From Brevundimonas sp. Leaf363 (GTDB taxonomy: Bacteria > Pseudomonadota > Alphaproteobacteria > Caulobacterales > Caulobacteraceae): DNA of 64,000 nt. A model generated the notes under the pieces. That model was not told where the DNA came from. It saw only the letters and a program-made list of their open reading frames with translations, and searched no databases. The stretch spans positions 542,714 through 606,713 of the forward strand of contig NZ_LMPZ01000002.1 in the NCBI RefSeq assembly GCF_001424025.1, read 5' to 3'. A program made the position numbers and the translations under genes. Below are positions 33,822 through 42,496 of the stretch, one piece after another; positions within the stretch are counted from its first letter, which is position 1; each line of letters opens with the position of its first letter.

Positions 33822-34302
33822 CCAGCCGCCCTTCGGCGACATTGACGGCGAAGCGGTCAAAGGCGCGGTCGGCGTCCCACCACGTGCCCATGCCGCGTGA
33901 CCAGCTGATGTCGTTCGAATAGCGCGAATAGCGGACAGGCTCGCGGCGGCCGTCCGCCAGGATCACCTCGCCCTCGATCGCGGCGCCGCCGATGCTGAAA
34001 CTGTCGATGATCGACAGGCCGGGACGCTGGTTCGCCTGCTCGATCGTCGGGCGGTTGGGCTTCAGATCGGTGAGCACAAGGTTGACCTGGGCGCCGTCCA
34101 GATAGTCGCTGTTGGCCAGGGCGCGGCGCACGGCCTCGCCGAGGCGGTCGGCCTGTTCGGTGATATCGCGTTGACCCAGATTATCCCGATCGCGCTGCAA
34201 GGTCGGGCCGAGAGCCACGGTGACCCGAGGGGCTTGAGCCTGCGCCGCGGCCGCCAAGCTGACGGTCAGGGCCAGAGGTGCGAAGAAGGCGAGCCGGCGC
34301 AT
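33811..34302 (-). CDS. Exported hypothetical protein, 163 aa
   Basis: I do not recognise a named family. The chosen start, ATG 34302, gives a clean signal peptide (MRRLAFFAPLALTVSLAAAAQAQA); an ATG four codons earlier is also possible. The mature protein is about 140 residues, mixed alpha/beta, with VTVALGPTLQRDRDNL, RLGEAVRRALANSDYL and a C-terminal YSNDISWSRGMGTWWDADRAFDRFAVNVAEGRL. The DRLGEAVRRAL...DGAQVNLVLTDLKPNRPT layout is reminiscent of small periplasmic proteins that assess outer-membrane or envelope components, but that is a loose impression. It is convergent with proC. Confidence 0.6.
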   Translation of the reverse strand: MRRLAFFAPLALTVSLAAAAQAQAPRVTVALGPTLQRDRDNLGQRDITEQADRLGEAVRRALANSDYLDGAQVNLVLTDLKPNRPTIEQANQRPGLSIIDSFSIGGAAIEGEVILADGRREPVRYSRYSNDISWSRGMGTWWDADRAFDRFAVNVAEGRLVSR

Positions 34303-34372
34303 GATGATCTCCATCTCGACCGCGTGGTCGTGAAGGGAAGATGGCCCTGCGCGAGGCGTCGCGCCAGAGGGG

Positions 34373-35713
34373 TCAGCCCGGCAGGCGCACCATGGCTTTC
34401 AGCCCACCCAGTTCGCTGCGGTCCAGGGTGATGTCGCCGCCGTGGCCGCGCGCTACATCGCGGGCGATCGCCAGACCCAGGCCCACGCCCTTGCGGTTCT
34501 GGTTCCGCGACGGGTCGAGGCGCGAAAACGGGCGGAAGGCCTCCTCGTGCATGGCCTCTGGAATGCCCGGCCCGTCGTCCTCGACCACGATCTCGACGCC
34601 GCCGGAGGGCAGGGGACGGGCGCTGAGGCGCACGTGGTCCCCATGCGCGGCGGCGTTGCCGGCCAGATTGGTCAGGGCGCGGCGCATGGCCAGCGGCCGC
34701 AGCGAGGCGGTCAGGCCGGCAGGCGCGTTGACCTGGACCTTCGCGCCGGCGCGGCGGGCATCCTCGGCGGCGCGCTCCAGCGCTTCGGGGATGGCGACGG
34801 TCTGAGGGCTCTCGCCGCCCTCTCCGCGCGCGAAGTCCAGGTACTCGTCGATCATATGCTCCATCTCGTCGAGATCGGAGCGCATGGCGTCTGCGCGTTT
34901 GAACGGCGGGGCCAGGGCCAGCTCCAGCCTCAGGCGGGTCAGGGGCGTGCGCAGGTCGTGGCTGACCGAGGCCAGCATGGCGGTGCGCTGGTCGATGTGC
35001 CGCTGGATCCGGTCGCGCATGGCCAGGAAGGCGACGGCGGCCGCACGGACCTCGCGCGCGCCATGCGGCTTGAACTTGGGCGAGGTCTCGCCGCGCCCGA
35101 ACGCCTCGGCCGCCTCGGCCAGCCGCTCGATGGCGCGCACCTGGTTGCGGATGAACACGATGGCGACGCCCATCAGAAGGACGGTCGCCACCAGCAGCCA
35201 CAGGACGAAGATGTGCGCCTGGGTCGCCACGGCGCGCTCGCGCGGGGCGATGATCCGCAAGACGCCTTCGCGCGCCTGGACCCGGATGTCGATGTAGTTG
35301 GGGTATCGGGTGCTGTCGAACCAGAAGGGCCGGTCCAGCCGCTCGCGCAGGCCACGCTCGATGGTCCGGTCAACGACGCCCAGCGGGCCGCGCCGCTGCT
35401 CGGTCGGCAGTGTGCGGTCTTCCTGAAGCGCGATCGACAGCGACATGGACCGCTCGGCCCGCTCTGAGATCAGCGCCAGATTGGCCGTCGTCGGATCGTC
35501 CTCATAGCTCTCGACCGCCCAGGCCACGTCGCCCGCCAGACCCTCGGACAGGCGCGCCGTCACGGTCTGCCAGTGGGCGTCGAAGAAGACCCAGGTTACC
35601 GCCACCTGCATCACCGCGACCGGCAGCACGATGATCAGCAGCGACCGGCCCCATAGGCTGGTCGGCAGCCGCCGCTTGAGGATGCGCTTCCACAGGGCGA
35701 TGGGCAGCTTCAC
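34373..35713 (-). CDS. EnvZ-like sensor histidine kinase
   Basis: Membrane-bound two-component sensor. The 446 residues have a short N-terminal tail, a membrane span (about 24-44), a periplasmic sensor region (about 45-165), a second span (about 166-190), HAMP (about 190-240), a HisKA domain with the phospho-acceptor in SVSHDLRTPLTRLRLEL (about residue 255), and a HATPase domain with NLAGNAAAHGDHV (N box), VEDDGPGIP (G1) and GVGLGLAIARDVARGHGG (G2). It starts with GTG at 35713, 6 bp after the regulator gene. EnvZ/OmpR-like architecture; the signal is unknown. Confidence 0.9.
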   Translation of the reverse strand: MKLPIALWKRILKRRLPTSLWGRSLLIIVLPVAVMQVAVTWVFFDAHWQTVTARLSEGLAGDVAWAVESYEDDPTTANLALISERAERSMSLSIALQEDRTLPTEQRRGPLGVVDRTIERGLRERLDRPFWFDSTRYPNYIDIRVQAREGVLRIIAPRERAVATQAHIFVLWLLVATVLLMGVAIVFIRNQVRAIERLAEAAEAFGRGETSPKFKPHGAREVRAAAVAFLAMRDRIQRHIDQRTAMLASVSHDLRTPLTRLRLELALAPPFKRADAMRSDLDEMEHMIDEYLDFARGEGGESPQTVAIPEALERAAEDARRAGAKVQVNAPAGLTASLRPLAMRRALTNLAGNAAAHGDHVRLSARPLPSGGVEIVVEDDGPGIPEAMHEEAFRPFSRLDPSRNQNRKGVGLGLAIARDVARGHGGDITLDRSELGGLKAMVRLPG

Positions 35714-35719
35714 GGCCGG

Positions 35720-36457
35720 TCAATCCGGCGCGAGCATGTAGCCGACGCCGCGCACCGTCTGCAGATAGCGCGGGTTCTTCGGATCCGCCTCAAGCTTGCG
35801 ACGCAGACGGGTGACCTGGACGTCGACGGCGCGGCCGGTGATATCGGCGGTGTCCGGCGACAGGCTCATCCGCTCGACCGGGGCGTGGGCGTGGATGGCC
35901 AGGGTCTTCAAGAGCTGCGCCTCCGCCTCGGTCAGGCGCATCGGCCGCCCGTCGCGGGTCAGTTCCAGCCGCTCCATGTCGAAGACGGCCGGACCCAGCT
36001 TGATCTCGCGCGGGGTGATCGGCTTGCCGCCGGTGCGGCGCAGGATGGCGTCGACGCGCAGCGCTAGCTCACGCGGTTCGAACGGCTTGGACATGTAATC
36101 GTCGGCGCCGCGCGACAGTCCCTCGATGCGGTCCTCGGCGTCGCCTTTGGCGGTCAGCAGCAGGACCGGCGTCTTGGACGTTTCGGCCTTTTCGCGCACC
36201 CAGCTGGTCAGGTCGAAACCGCTCTCGCCCGGCATCATGACGTCCAGCACCACCAGGTCGAACTCGATCAACTCCAACAGGCGCTTGGCGGCGGCCGCGT
36301 GGGCGGCGCCGGTGGTGCGATAGCCTTCGCGGGCCAGGAACTCCTTGATCAGTTCGCGGATGCGGTCGTCGTCGTCGACAACAAGCAGGTGTCGGCCGAC
36401 GCCGGGTCCGGCGATCGGGCCTGACCGGCCGGACGGGCGCGATTCGGTGAAGCTCAC
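35720..36457 (-). CDS. OmpR/PhoB family response regulator
   Basis: DNA-binding partner of the kinase encoded 6 bp downstream. The 245 residues have a receiver domain (about 22-140): acidic pair in VVDDDDR, phospho-acceptor Asp in LVVLDVMMPGESG, Thr/Ser in LLLTAKG and Lys in YMSKPFEPREL. A winged-helix effector domain (about 155-243) ends VDVQVTRLRRKLEADPKNPRYLQTVRGVGYMLAPD. A roughly 20-residue unstructured N-terminal extension precedes the receiver. It starts at GTG 36457. Alphaproteobacterial members close to this one are often named PetR-like; I leave the symbol empty because the target is unknown. Confidence 0.9.
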   Translation of the reverse strand: MSFTESRPSGRSGPIAGPGVGRHLLVVDDDDRIRELIKEFLAREGYRTTGAAHAAAAKRLLELIEFDLVVLDVMMPGESGFDLTSWVREKAETSKTPVLLLTAKGDAEDRIEGLSRGADDYMSKPFEPRELALRVDAILRRTGGKPITPREIKLGPAVFDMERLELTRDGRPMRLTEAEAQLLKTLAIHAHAPVERMSLSPDTADITGRAVDVQVTRLRRKLEADPKNPRYLQTVRGVGYMLAPD

Positions 36458-36472
36458 CGACCTGCTCCGCCG

Positions 36473-36501
36473 TTGACGCGGGCGAGATCGGCGGCTCTAA
36501 G
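36473..36501 (+). promoter_or_regulatory. Candidate housekeeping promoter for ilvE
   Basis: TTGACGC (36473-36479) is an exact match to the Caulobacter -35 consensus TTGACGS. After 14 bases comes GCTCTAAG (36494-36501), a partial match to GCTANAWC. AGGAG (36516-36520) then lies 7 bases before the ilvE ATG. The site starts 16 bases from the response regulator start, so the region is a compact divergent promoter. Confidence 0.5.
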
Positions 36502-36527
36502 CACCGTACTGACGCAGGAGTTCTTCA

Positions 36528-37409
36528 ATGGCCTTCGTTCCCTTCGACGATCGTGACGGCTGGATCTGGTTTAACGGCGATTTCGTGCCTTGGCGCGATG
36601 CAAAAACGCACGTTCTGACCCACGCCCTCCACTACGGTTCGTCGGTGTTCGAGGGTGAGCGTATGTATGGCGGCGAAATCTTCAAGCTGACCCAGCATAG
36701 CGAGCGTCTGAAGCGCTCCGCGGAATTGCTGGACTTCGAGCTGCCCTACAGCGTGGCCGAGATCGACGAAGCCTGCAAGGCGACGGCCGCCAAGATGGGC
36801 TACGAAGACTGCTACCTGCGCCCCGTCGCCTTCCTGGGCCCGGAAAAGACCTCCGTCTCGGCGCTGGAAAACAAGGTCCATGTGGCTATCGCGGCCTGGG
36901 AATGGCCCAGCTATTTCGATCCCGAGGTGAAGGCCAAGGGCATCCGTCTAGAGTGGGCCAAGTGGCGCCGCCCCGACCCGGCCACGGCGCCGACGACGGC
37001 CAAGGCCGCCGGCCTCTACATGATCTGCACCATGTCCAAGAACGCGGCGGAGCGGCGCGGCTATGCCGACGCCATGATGCTGGACTGGCGCGGCTACGTC
37101 GCCGAGGCGACCGGCGCCAACGTCTTCTTCGTGCAGGACGGCGTCATCCACACCCCGAACGTCGAGGCCATCCTGGACGGCATCACCCGCAAGACGGTGA
37201 TCGAACTGGCCCAGGCCAAGGGCATCGAGGTGATCGTGCGCCACATCCGCCCCGAAGAACTGTCGACGTTCTCGGAATGCTTCCTGACGGGCTCGGCCGC
37301 CGAGGTCACGCCGGTGTCGGAAATCGGCGAATACCGCTTCAAGCCGGCCGCGATCTCGCTGGGCCTGATGGAGGATTACTCCAAGCTGGTGAACGGCCAG
37401 CTGAAGTAG
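36528..37409 (+). CDS. ilvE: Branched-chain amino acid aminotransferase
   Basis: PLP enzyme of fold type IV that transaminates the keto-acids of Leu, Ile and Val with glutamate. The 293 residues include HALHYGSSVFEGERMY near the N-terminus, the PLP-binding Lys159 in PTTAKAAGLYM, YADAMMLDWRGYVAEATGANVF and the phosphate-binding GITRKTVIELA. FLTGSAAEVTPVSEIG near the C-terminus is also conserved. Length is normal for the bacterial enzyme. It is a single gene with its own promoter candidate, closed by a small palindromic repeat. Confidence 0.94.
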   Translation: MAFVPFDDRDGWIWFNGDFVPWRDAKTHVLTHALHYGSSVFEGERMYGGEIFKLTQHSERLKRSAELLDFELPYSVAEIDEACKATAAKMGYEDCYLRPVAFLGPEKTSVSALENKVHVAIAAWEWPSYFDPEVKAKGIRLEWAKWRRPDPATAPTTAKAAGLYMICTMSKNAAERRGYADAMMLDWRGYVAEATGANVFFVQDGVIHTPNVEAILDGITRKTVIELAQAKGIEVIVRHIRPEELSTFSECFLTGSAAEVTPVSEIGEYRFKPAAISLGLMEDYSKLVNGQLK

Positions 37410-37422
37410 GCGCAAGCGTAGC

Positions 37423-37446
37423 GCTCTCCGCCACCGGGCGGAGAGC
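37423..37446. repeat. Short extragenic palindrome, same unit as at 20046
   Basis: GCTCTCCGCC (37423-37432), ACCG loop, GGCGGAGAGC (37437-37446): a perfect 10 bp stem between convergent ilvE and the lipoprotein gene. The core TCTCCGCC-N4-GGCGGAGA is the same as the end hairpins of the 20046-20167 element. The flanking CGTAGCG is also shared with the right side of that element (in reverse). It probably acts as a shared terminator, though no T tract follows. Confidence 0.7.
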
Positions 37447-37455
37447 CTTCGGCCC

Positions 37456-38226
37456 CTAGTTCCTGACCTCGACGTCGTCGATCCAGAGCGTCCTCGGCCC
37501 GTCGGTCTGGTATGATTCCCAGCCGATGCTGACCCGCTCCATCACAGGGATTTCCCACGGATAGTCGGCCGGCGCCCAGAGGCATCCCTGCCCGCGGTCG
37601 CGGACATCCAGTCCGTGGATCGCTCGGCCGTCCAGCGAGAGGCGCAGGCCCTCCTGGCCGATCGTCCAGTCGACCTGAACCCAGCGGCCCTCGGGCATGA
37701 CGTCCGTGTCGCCGGCATGGGCCCAGCAGTCCGAACCGGGCCCGGGCGGCGTCGCATAATATTCGGGGGAGTCGTAGTTCGACATCAGCCTGGACCCCAG
37801 ACCCGGGATGGGGTGCTGGCCGCCGAAACGGACCATGGCCTGACGCCCGTCGCTGCGACGACGCCCGCCCGCCTCGATGAGGGTCCAGTGCACGTTGTCG
37901 GTAGGGCCGGCTTCCAGCCAGACCTTCATCCGGCCCGACAGGTGATCCTGGCCCGCCGGAAACAGTGGCCCGCCGCGCAGGGTCAGCAGCACGCCGCCCC
38001 TCTCGGTCAGATGGATCTTCAGCGACCGACGACCCGAGGCCGCGCGCGTGTCGTCAATGACCGCCTCGCCGTTTGAGGTCGCGACCGACCACGGCCCGGT
38101 GGGCTGGGCGCCCACGGCATAGGCCTCGAAGTCGTCGGTGACACGGACGACGGCCGGATCGGCGGTCGGTGCCGATGCGCAGGCGGCCAGCAGACCCGCA
38201 AGGATCAGGGGGGCGACGCGCCTCAC
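37456..38226 (-). CDS. Predicted lipoprotein with concanavalin-like fold
   Basis: The 256 residues begin MRRVAPLILAGLLAACASAP, a clear type II signal with Cys16 as the lipid site. The mature part looks like a beta-sandwich of the LamG/polysaccharide-binding type: DDFEAYAVGAQPTGPWSV, then GRRSLKIHLTERGGVLLTL, HWTLIEAGGRRR, VQVDWTIGQEGLRLSLDG and the terminal TLWIDDVEV. The last segment is a common signature in carbohydrate-binding or lyase-related proteins, but no catalytic residues are evident. It starts at GTG 38226, overlapping the caspase gene stop by 4 bp, so it is co-translated with that exported protease. Confidence 0.72.
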   Translation of the reverse strand: MRRVAPLILAGLLAACASAPTADPAVVRVTDDFEAYAVGAQPTGPWSVATSNGEAVIDDTRAASGRRSLKIHLTERGGVLLTLRGGPLFPAGQDHLSGRMKVWLEAGPTDNVHWTLIEAGGRRRSDGRQAMVRFGGQHPIPGLGSRLMSNYDSPEYYATPPGPGSDCWAHAGDTDVMPEGRWVQVDWTIGQEGLRLSLDGRAIHGLDVRDRGQGCLWAPADYPWEIPVMERVSIGWESYQTDGPRTLWIDDVEVRN

Positions 38227-40610
38227 AGCCGCAGCACCACGTCGTCCACCTGAACCCCGCCACGATCGACAACCAGGTTCTGATAGCTTCGCTGCCCGTC
38301 CTGGGTCTCGGCCTCGACGTCGGTGACCTCTCGCGCGAACTGGCGGCGCAGATAGGTCGACAGCTCGCCGGCGGTGATCATGTCGTCGCCATCCAGATTG
38401 GCGGCGCCGGCCATGCCCGTCCGCAGGAAATGGCTGAGATAGCCGCCGGCCTCGAACTTGTCGGCCACCTGGCTGGTCAGATCCTCCTCCGAGCTGAACA
38501 GGCCCAGCGTGCCCGGACGACTGACCACGTTGCGGGCGAAACCGCCCGAGAAGCAGCTGTCCAGCACCAGCATCGACATGCGGGTCCGCAGGCGGCCGAA
38601 CATCTCGCCCAGCTCGACGTCACTGATCTCACCGTCGCGCAGCACGAGGGTCTCGGTCTTGCCGTCGGGCTCCATCGCGCTGGTCTGGCCGTCGATCTGG
38701 TTGCCGTGGCCCGAGAAGAAGAAGAGGAAGACGTCGTCAGGCCCGGCCTGTTCGGCCACACGGTTGAACGCGGCGCGGACGCCGCCGACCGTGGCCTGGG
38801 CGTTCGTCAGGGTGATGCTGGCGGGATTGAGCACACCCTCGCGGCGCAGGGCCTGCCCCAGTTTGTCGGCGTCCTCGGCGGTGTAGGGCAGGTCTGGCTG
38901 CTCGCCGCCGTAATCCGTGACGCCGATCATGACGGCGAAGACGCGCGGTCCGCCCTGGACGTCCTGCTGCCGCGGCGACCCGTTGCTGGGCGCGACAGTC
39001 AGACGATAGGCGCCGGTTTCGCCGCCTTCGAACGAAGTGACCATGGCGGTGTATTCGCCATCGGCCTGCAGCACCGCATCGACGCGGCTGTTGGTGCCGT
39101 CCGGGCCGTCGTCGTTGTCATACTGCTGGTCGTTCGGGCCCTGGATGCTGAGGTAGGCGTCGAAGTCGGACGATTCCAGCACGCCCGCGATCCGGTCGCC
39201 ACGTCGGGCGCGGAAGTTGAAGCGGTCGGCGTATTCGCCGTCCTCCAGCGTCGCGTCGCCTCGGCTCAGCGAGCCGCGCTGGTCGACCAGGATCGGGCCC
39301 GAGGCGTTGGGGCGCGGCGGCGCTGGTCGGTCTTCCGGCTCGGGCCAGGCGTCCGGCCGGTCAGGACGCGGCGGCGGGGCGTCGCGACCGGCCATGGCCG
39401 CGGCCAGCCGATAGCCGCCCGTCTCGCCGGCCTTATAGCTGGTCGCCACCACGCGATACTCGCCGTCGGCCGGCAGGGTGACGATCAGGCGGCTGTTGGT
39501 CCCGTCCTCTCCACTATCGTCGTCATCGTTGGCGGCGGTGAAGTCGCCGGGGCCGGTGATGAACAGATAGGGGTCGAACTGTGTGGAGGTCAGGCGCAGG
39601 TCCAGCCGGTCGCCGCGACGGCCGCGCAGCGCATATCCGTCGGCGTACTCGCCCGAGCGGAGCTGGGACGAGCCCGAAGCCAGCCGCCCGCTGACGTCGC
39701 CGCCCACCATCAGATTTCCGGTCGCGGGGGTCTGGGGCGCGGGACGACCGCCCCCCTGATTGCGTCCGTCGCCGTCTTCCTCGACCCACAGCGTATAGGC
39801 GCCGGTCTCGCGGGGCTGATAGCTGGTGGTGGTCAGTTCGACCTCGCCGCTGCGTGGCATGATGAACTCGAGCCGGCTGTTGCGATCACCCCGGCCGGAG
39901 GGGTCGTCGTCGTTATCCTCCGACACGCCATCGCCGCGCGCCATCAGATAGGCGTCGAAGTCGCCGGCGTTCAGCCGCGCGGTGTAGCGAGCGCCTGGCC
40001 GGCCGCGTAGCGTCCATGTGTCGGTGTATTCGCCTGTGTCCAGACGCTGGTCGCCGCCGCCCAGAAAACCGGCGTTGGCGTCGCCGACGCGGGCCTCTCC
40101 GCCGCCCGCGGCGCCCGAACTCGCGGGGGGGCGACCGCCGCCTCCACCGATCGATTGTGTATAGCCGCCCTGATCGCGCCCGCCGCCGCCGGCGCCTCGG
40201 ACATCCAGCGACAGCGCGTAGCGTCCGGTCTCGCCCGCCTCGAAGCTGGTGGCCATCAGTCGATATTCGCCATCGGCCGGCAGGCGCACATCGAGCGCCG
40301 AGTCGGTCCCGCCGCTGCCCGCGTCGTCATTCTCTTGCGAGAAGCCTGACGGCCCCCGGATCATCAAATAGGGGTCGAAGTCGCCGGACGAGAGCCGCGC
40401 ATCGACCCGCTGACCGGCCCGGCCGCGAAAGACGTAGGTGTCCACGAGCTCGCCGCTGTCCAGCCGACTGTCACCCTGCTGCAAAGAGCCCGACGCCGAA
40501 CCGCCCGGCTGGATCGCCTGTTGCGCCCCCGCCGGCCCGGCCCCCAAAGCCGTCATCAGCGCGACGCCTGCACAGGCGGTCCGGCCAGCCAAAGTCCTGA
40601 AGCGACGCAT
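38223..40610 (-). CDS. Exported caspase-like (C14) peptidase with four PPC-type repeats
   Basis: The 795 residues start at ATG 40610 with a signal peptide (about 1-30, ending GAQQ). Four homologous beta-sandwich repeats follow (about 35-140, 175-280, 300-410 and 445-550). Each opens with a DSGE/DTGE/RSGE/DGEY-type turn, then xFDPYLMIRGP or xFDAYLSIQGP, then NDD, then DGEYRLMATSFEAGETGRY or a close variant; this is the PPC pattern. The C-terminal caspase domain (about 560-790) has the dyad His635 in FFFSGHGNQID and Cys686 in LVLDSCFSGGF, and an EF-hand-like loop NLDGDDMITAGEL. It is probably periplasmic or secreted. The lipoprotein gene overlaps its 3' end. Confidence 0.87.
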   Translation of the reverse strand: MRRFRTLAGRTACAGVALMTALGAGPAGAQQAIQPGGSASGSLQQGDSRLDSGELVDTYVFRGRAGQRVDARLSSGDFDPYLMIRGPSGFSQENDDAGSGGTDSALDVRLPADGEYRLMATSFEAGETGRYALSLDVRGAGGGGRDQGGYTQSIGGGGGRPPASSGAAGGGEARVGDANAGFLGGGDQRLDTGEYTDTWTLRGRPGARYTARLNAGDFDAYLMARGDGVSEDNDDDPSGRGDRNSRLEFIMPRSGEVELTTTSYQPRETGAYTLWVEEDGDGRNQGGGRPAPQTPATGNLMVGGDVSGRLASGSSQLRSGEYADGYALRGRRGDRLDLRLTSTQFDPYLFITGPGDFTAANDDDDSGEDGTNSRLIVTLPADGEYRVVATSYKAGETGGYRLAAAMAGRDAPPPRPDRPDAWPEPEDRPAPPRPNASGPILVDQRGSLSRGDATLEDGEYADRFNFRARRGDRIAGVLESSDFDAYLSIQGPNDQQYDNDDGPDGTNSRVDAVLQADGEYTAMVTSFEGGETGAYRLTVAPSNGSPRQQDVQGGPRVFAVMIGVTDYGGEQPDLPYTAEDADKLGQALRREGVLNPASITLTNAQATVGGVRAAFNRVAEQAGPDDVFLFFFSGHGNQIDGQTSAMEPDGKTETLVLRDGEISDVELGEMFGRLRTRMSMLVLDSCFSGGFARNVVSRPGTLGLFSSEEDLTSQVADKFEAGGYLSHFLRTGMAGAANLDGDDMITAGELSTYLRRQFAREVTDVEAETQDGQRSYQNLVVDRGGVQVDDVVLRL

Positions 40611-40752
40611 GGCGTTTCCCCCGAAAGCCCCTGGTCGCAGCGGTAGCAGACACTGTGGCGGCGGAGAAGCATCCGCGCGACGCTTGCCAGATGGGGCCCC
40701 GTGTCGTTGAAGCCTGTCTTGGCGCCGGCGCGGCAGCCGGGGGATCGACGCC

Positions 40753-42024
40753 ATGTTCAACCTGCTCAATCTGCAGAGCCTGCTGGGTCTGGCCGTCATC
40801 GTGGCCGCCTGTTGGGCGGTCTCGGAGAACAAGCGGCTGTTCCCGTGGCGGCTGACGGTCGGGGCGATCGGCGTACAGGCGCTGCTGGTGCTGGCGCTGT
40901 TCGCCATCCCGGGGTCGCAGGCGGTTCTGGCCGCGGTGACGGGGGCCGTCGACGGGCTGGCGGTGGCGACCAACAAGGGCACGCAGTTCGTATTCGGCTA
41001 TCTGGCCGGCGGGTCGCAGCCCTATCCCGTCGACAACCAGCCGGCGCTGTTCACCTTCGCCTTCCAGGTGCTGCCGCTGATCCTGGTGATCTCGGCGCTG
41101 TCGGCGCTGCTGTGGCACTGGAAGGTGCTGAAGTGGATCACCTACGGCTTCGGCCTGCTGTTCCAGAAGACGATGAAGCTGGGCGGCGCCTCGGCGCTGG
41201 CCGTGGCGGCCAACATCTTCCTGGGCATGATCGAGAGCCCCATCGTCATCAAGGCCTACCTGGACAAGCTGACCCGGTCGGAAGTGTTCCTGATGATGGT
41301 GGTGGGCCTGGCGACCGTCGCCGGTTCGACCATGGTGGCCTATGCGACCATCCTGGCACCGGTGCTGCCCAATGCGGCGGGCCATGTGCTGGTGGCCTCC
41401 ATCGTCTCGGCGCCGGCGGGGGTGCTGCTGGCCCGGATCATCGTGCCGGAGATCCCGGGGCAGGGCGGCGAGGTCGCCGACTACGGATCCGCCCTGAAGT
41501 ACGACAGCGCCATCGACGCCATCGTCAAGGGCACCTCGGACGGCCTGATGGTCGTGCTGAATATCTCGGCGGTGCTGATCGTGTTCGTGGCGTTGGTCGC
41601 GCTGGTCAACGTCATGCTGGGCGGGTTCAGCCTGTGGGGCGAGCCGGTGACGGTCGAGCGGCTGCTGGGCTTCCTGTTCACGCCCGTCGCCTGGCTGACG
41701 GGGGTGGAGTGGTCCGAGGCGGGCGTGGCCGGCTGGCTGCTGGGCGTCAAGCTGACCCTGACCGAGTTCGTCGCCTTCATCGACCTGGGCCAGGTGCCCG
41801 CCGAGGCCATGAGTGAGCGGACGCGGATGCTGATGACCTACGCCCTGTGCGGCTTCGCCAACATCGGCTCGGTCGGCATCACGGTGACGGGCCTGTCGGT
41901 GCTGATGCCCGAACGCCGCGAGGAGGTGCTCAGCCTTGTGTGGAAGGGCCTGTTCGCCGGCTTCCTGGCCACCCTGATGACCGCCTGCGTCGTGGGTGCG
42001 ATGCCGGCGGCGATCTTCGGCTAG
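40753..42024 (+). CDS. Concentrative nucleoside transporter (NupC/CNT family)
   Basis: Sodium- or proton-coupled nucleoside importer of the inner membrane. The 423 residues show many hydrophobic spans and CNT signatures: FAFQVLPLILVISALSALLWH, QKTMKLGGASALAVAANIFLGMIESP, MMVVGLATVAGSTMVAYA, DGLMVVLNISAVLIVFVALVALVN and the C-terminal CGFANIGSVGITVTGL. The size matches bacterial CNTs. It starts at ATG 40753 after GGGGGATC and is divergent from the caspase gene. Its 3' end overlaps the thioesterase gene by 4 bp (convergent). Confidence 0.93.
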   Translation: MFNLLNLQSLLGLAVIVAACWAVSENKRLFPWRLTVGAIGVQALLVLALFAIPGSQAVLAAVTGAVDGLAVATNKGTQFVFGYLAGGSQPYPVDNQPALFTFAFQVLPLILVISALSALLWHWKVLKWITYGFGLLFQKTMKLGGASALAVAANIFLGMIESPIVIKAYLDKLTRSEVFLMMVVGLATVAGSTMVAYATILAPVLPNAAGHVLVASIVSAPAGVLLARIIVPEIPGQGGEVADYGSALKYDSAIDAIVKGTSDGLMVVLNISAVLIVFVALVALVNVMLGGFSLWGEPVTVERLLGFLFTPVAWLTGVEWSEAGVAGWLLGVKLTLTEFVAFIDLGQVPAEAMSERTRMLMTYALCGFANIGSVGITVTGLSVLMPERREEVLSLVWKGLFAGFLATLMTACVVGAMPAAIFG

Positions 42025-42452
42025 CGCGGCGTGAACTTTTTGATGACGCCGGAGAAGGTCATCAGGGTGCGCTGACCGGTGGTGATCTGGCCGCGGACGA
42101 AGATCAGTGAACCGCCGGCGCGGGTGACTTCGCCCGTCGCCTCGATCAGCTCGCCCACGCGCGCGCCGTCGATGAAGGTCGAGTCCAGCTGGACCGTCAC
42201 GCCATTCTTCCCCTCCATCTCATTGTAAGCGATCTGGAACAGGCCGATGTCGGCGAAGGTCATCAGGCAGCCGCCGTGCATCCGGTCGCCGGCGTTCATG
42301 TGCTTGGGCTCGGCGCGGAAGGCGCAGCGCATGCGGCCGTCGGCGTCGGGCTTGAAATAGAAGGGACCGACCGTCTGGTCGAACGTGCCGTGAAGGTCGT
42401 ACATCTGCCATCCGGCGAACTCGCCGTCCGAAACCGTAACCTTCGCGACCAT
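42021..42452 (-). CDS. PaaI-type hotdog thioesterase
   Basis: Cytoplasmic acyl-CoA thioesterase of 143 residues. The ATG at 42452 (MVAKVTVSDG) is preferred over an in-frame ATG at 42497, which would overlap the divergent DUF3253 start; AAGAAGG lies upstream at suitable spacing. Hotdog-fold motifs: AGDRMHGGCLMTFADIGLF (the HGG loop and helix with the catalytic acidic residue), VTVQLDSTFIDGARVGELIEA and FVRGQITTGQRTLMTFSGV. The acyl substrate cannot be inferred. It is convergent with the nucleoside transporter gene. Confidence 0.87.
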   Translation of the reverse strand: MVAKVTVSDGEFAGWQMYDLHGTFDQTVGPFYFKPDADGRMRCAFRAEPKHMNAGDRMHGGCLMTFADIGLFQIAYNEMEGKNGVTVQLDSTFIDGARVGELIEATGEVTRAGGSLIFVRGQITTGQRTLMTFSGVIKKFTPR

Positions 42453-42496
42453 GCCACTGCCTTCTTTTCGCTGTTGCAGTGCAGCATATAGGCCCA

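Noticed and set aside
37423..37446. Simple intrinsic terminator for ilvE
   Set aside because: The stem is strong but no T tract follows, and the unit is shared with the dispersed repeat at 20046, so it is listed as a repeat that may also affect termination.
38169..40010. Open frame of 613 codons on the plus strand opposite the caspase gene
   Set aside because: The opposite strand has a signal peptide, repeats and a catalytic dyad. The plus-strand translation has no domain and is biased in the way expected from antisense of high-GC codons.
40611..40982. Extended N-terminus of the caspase-like protein into the transporter gene
   Set aside because: It is antisense to the nucleoside transporter start. 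The ATG at 40610 begins a clean signal peptide.
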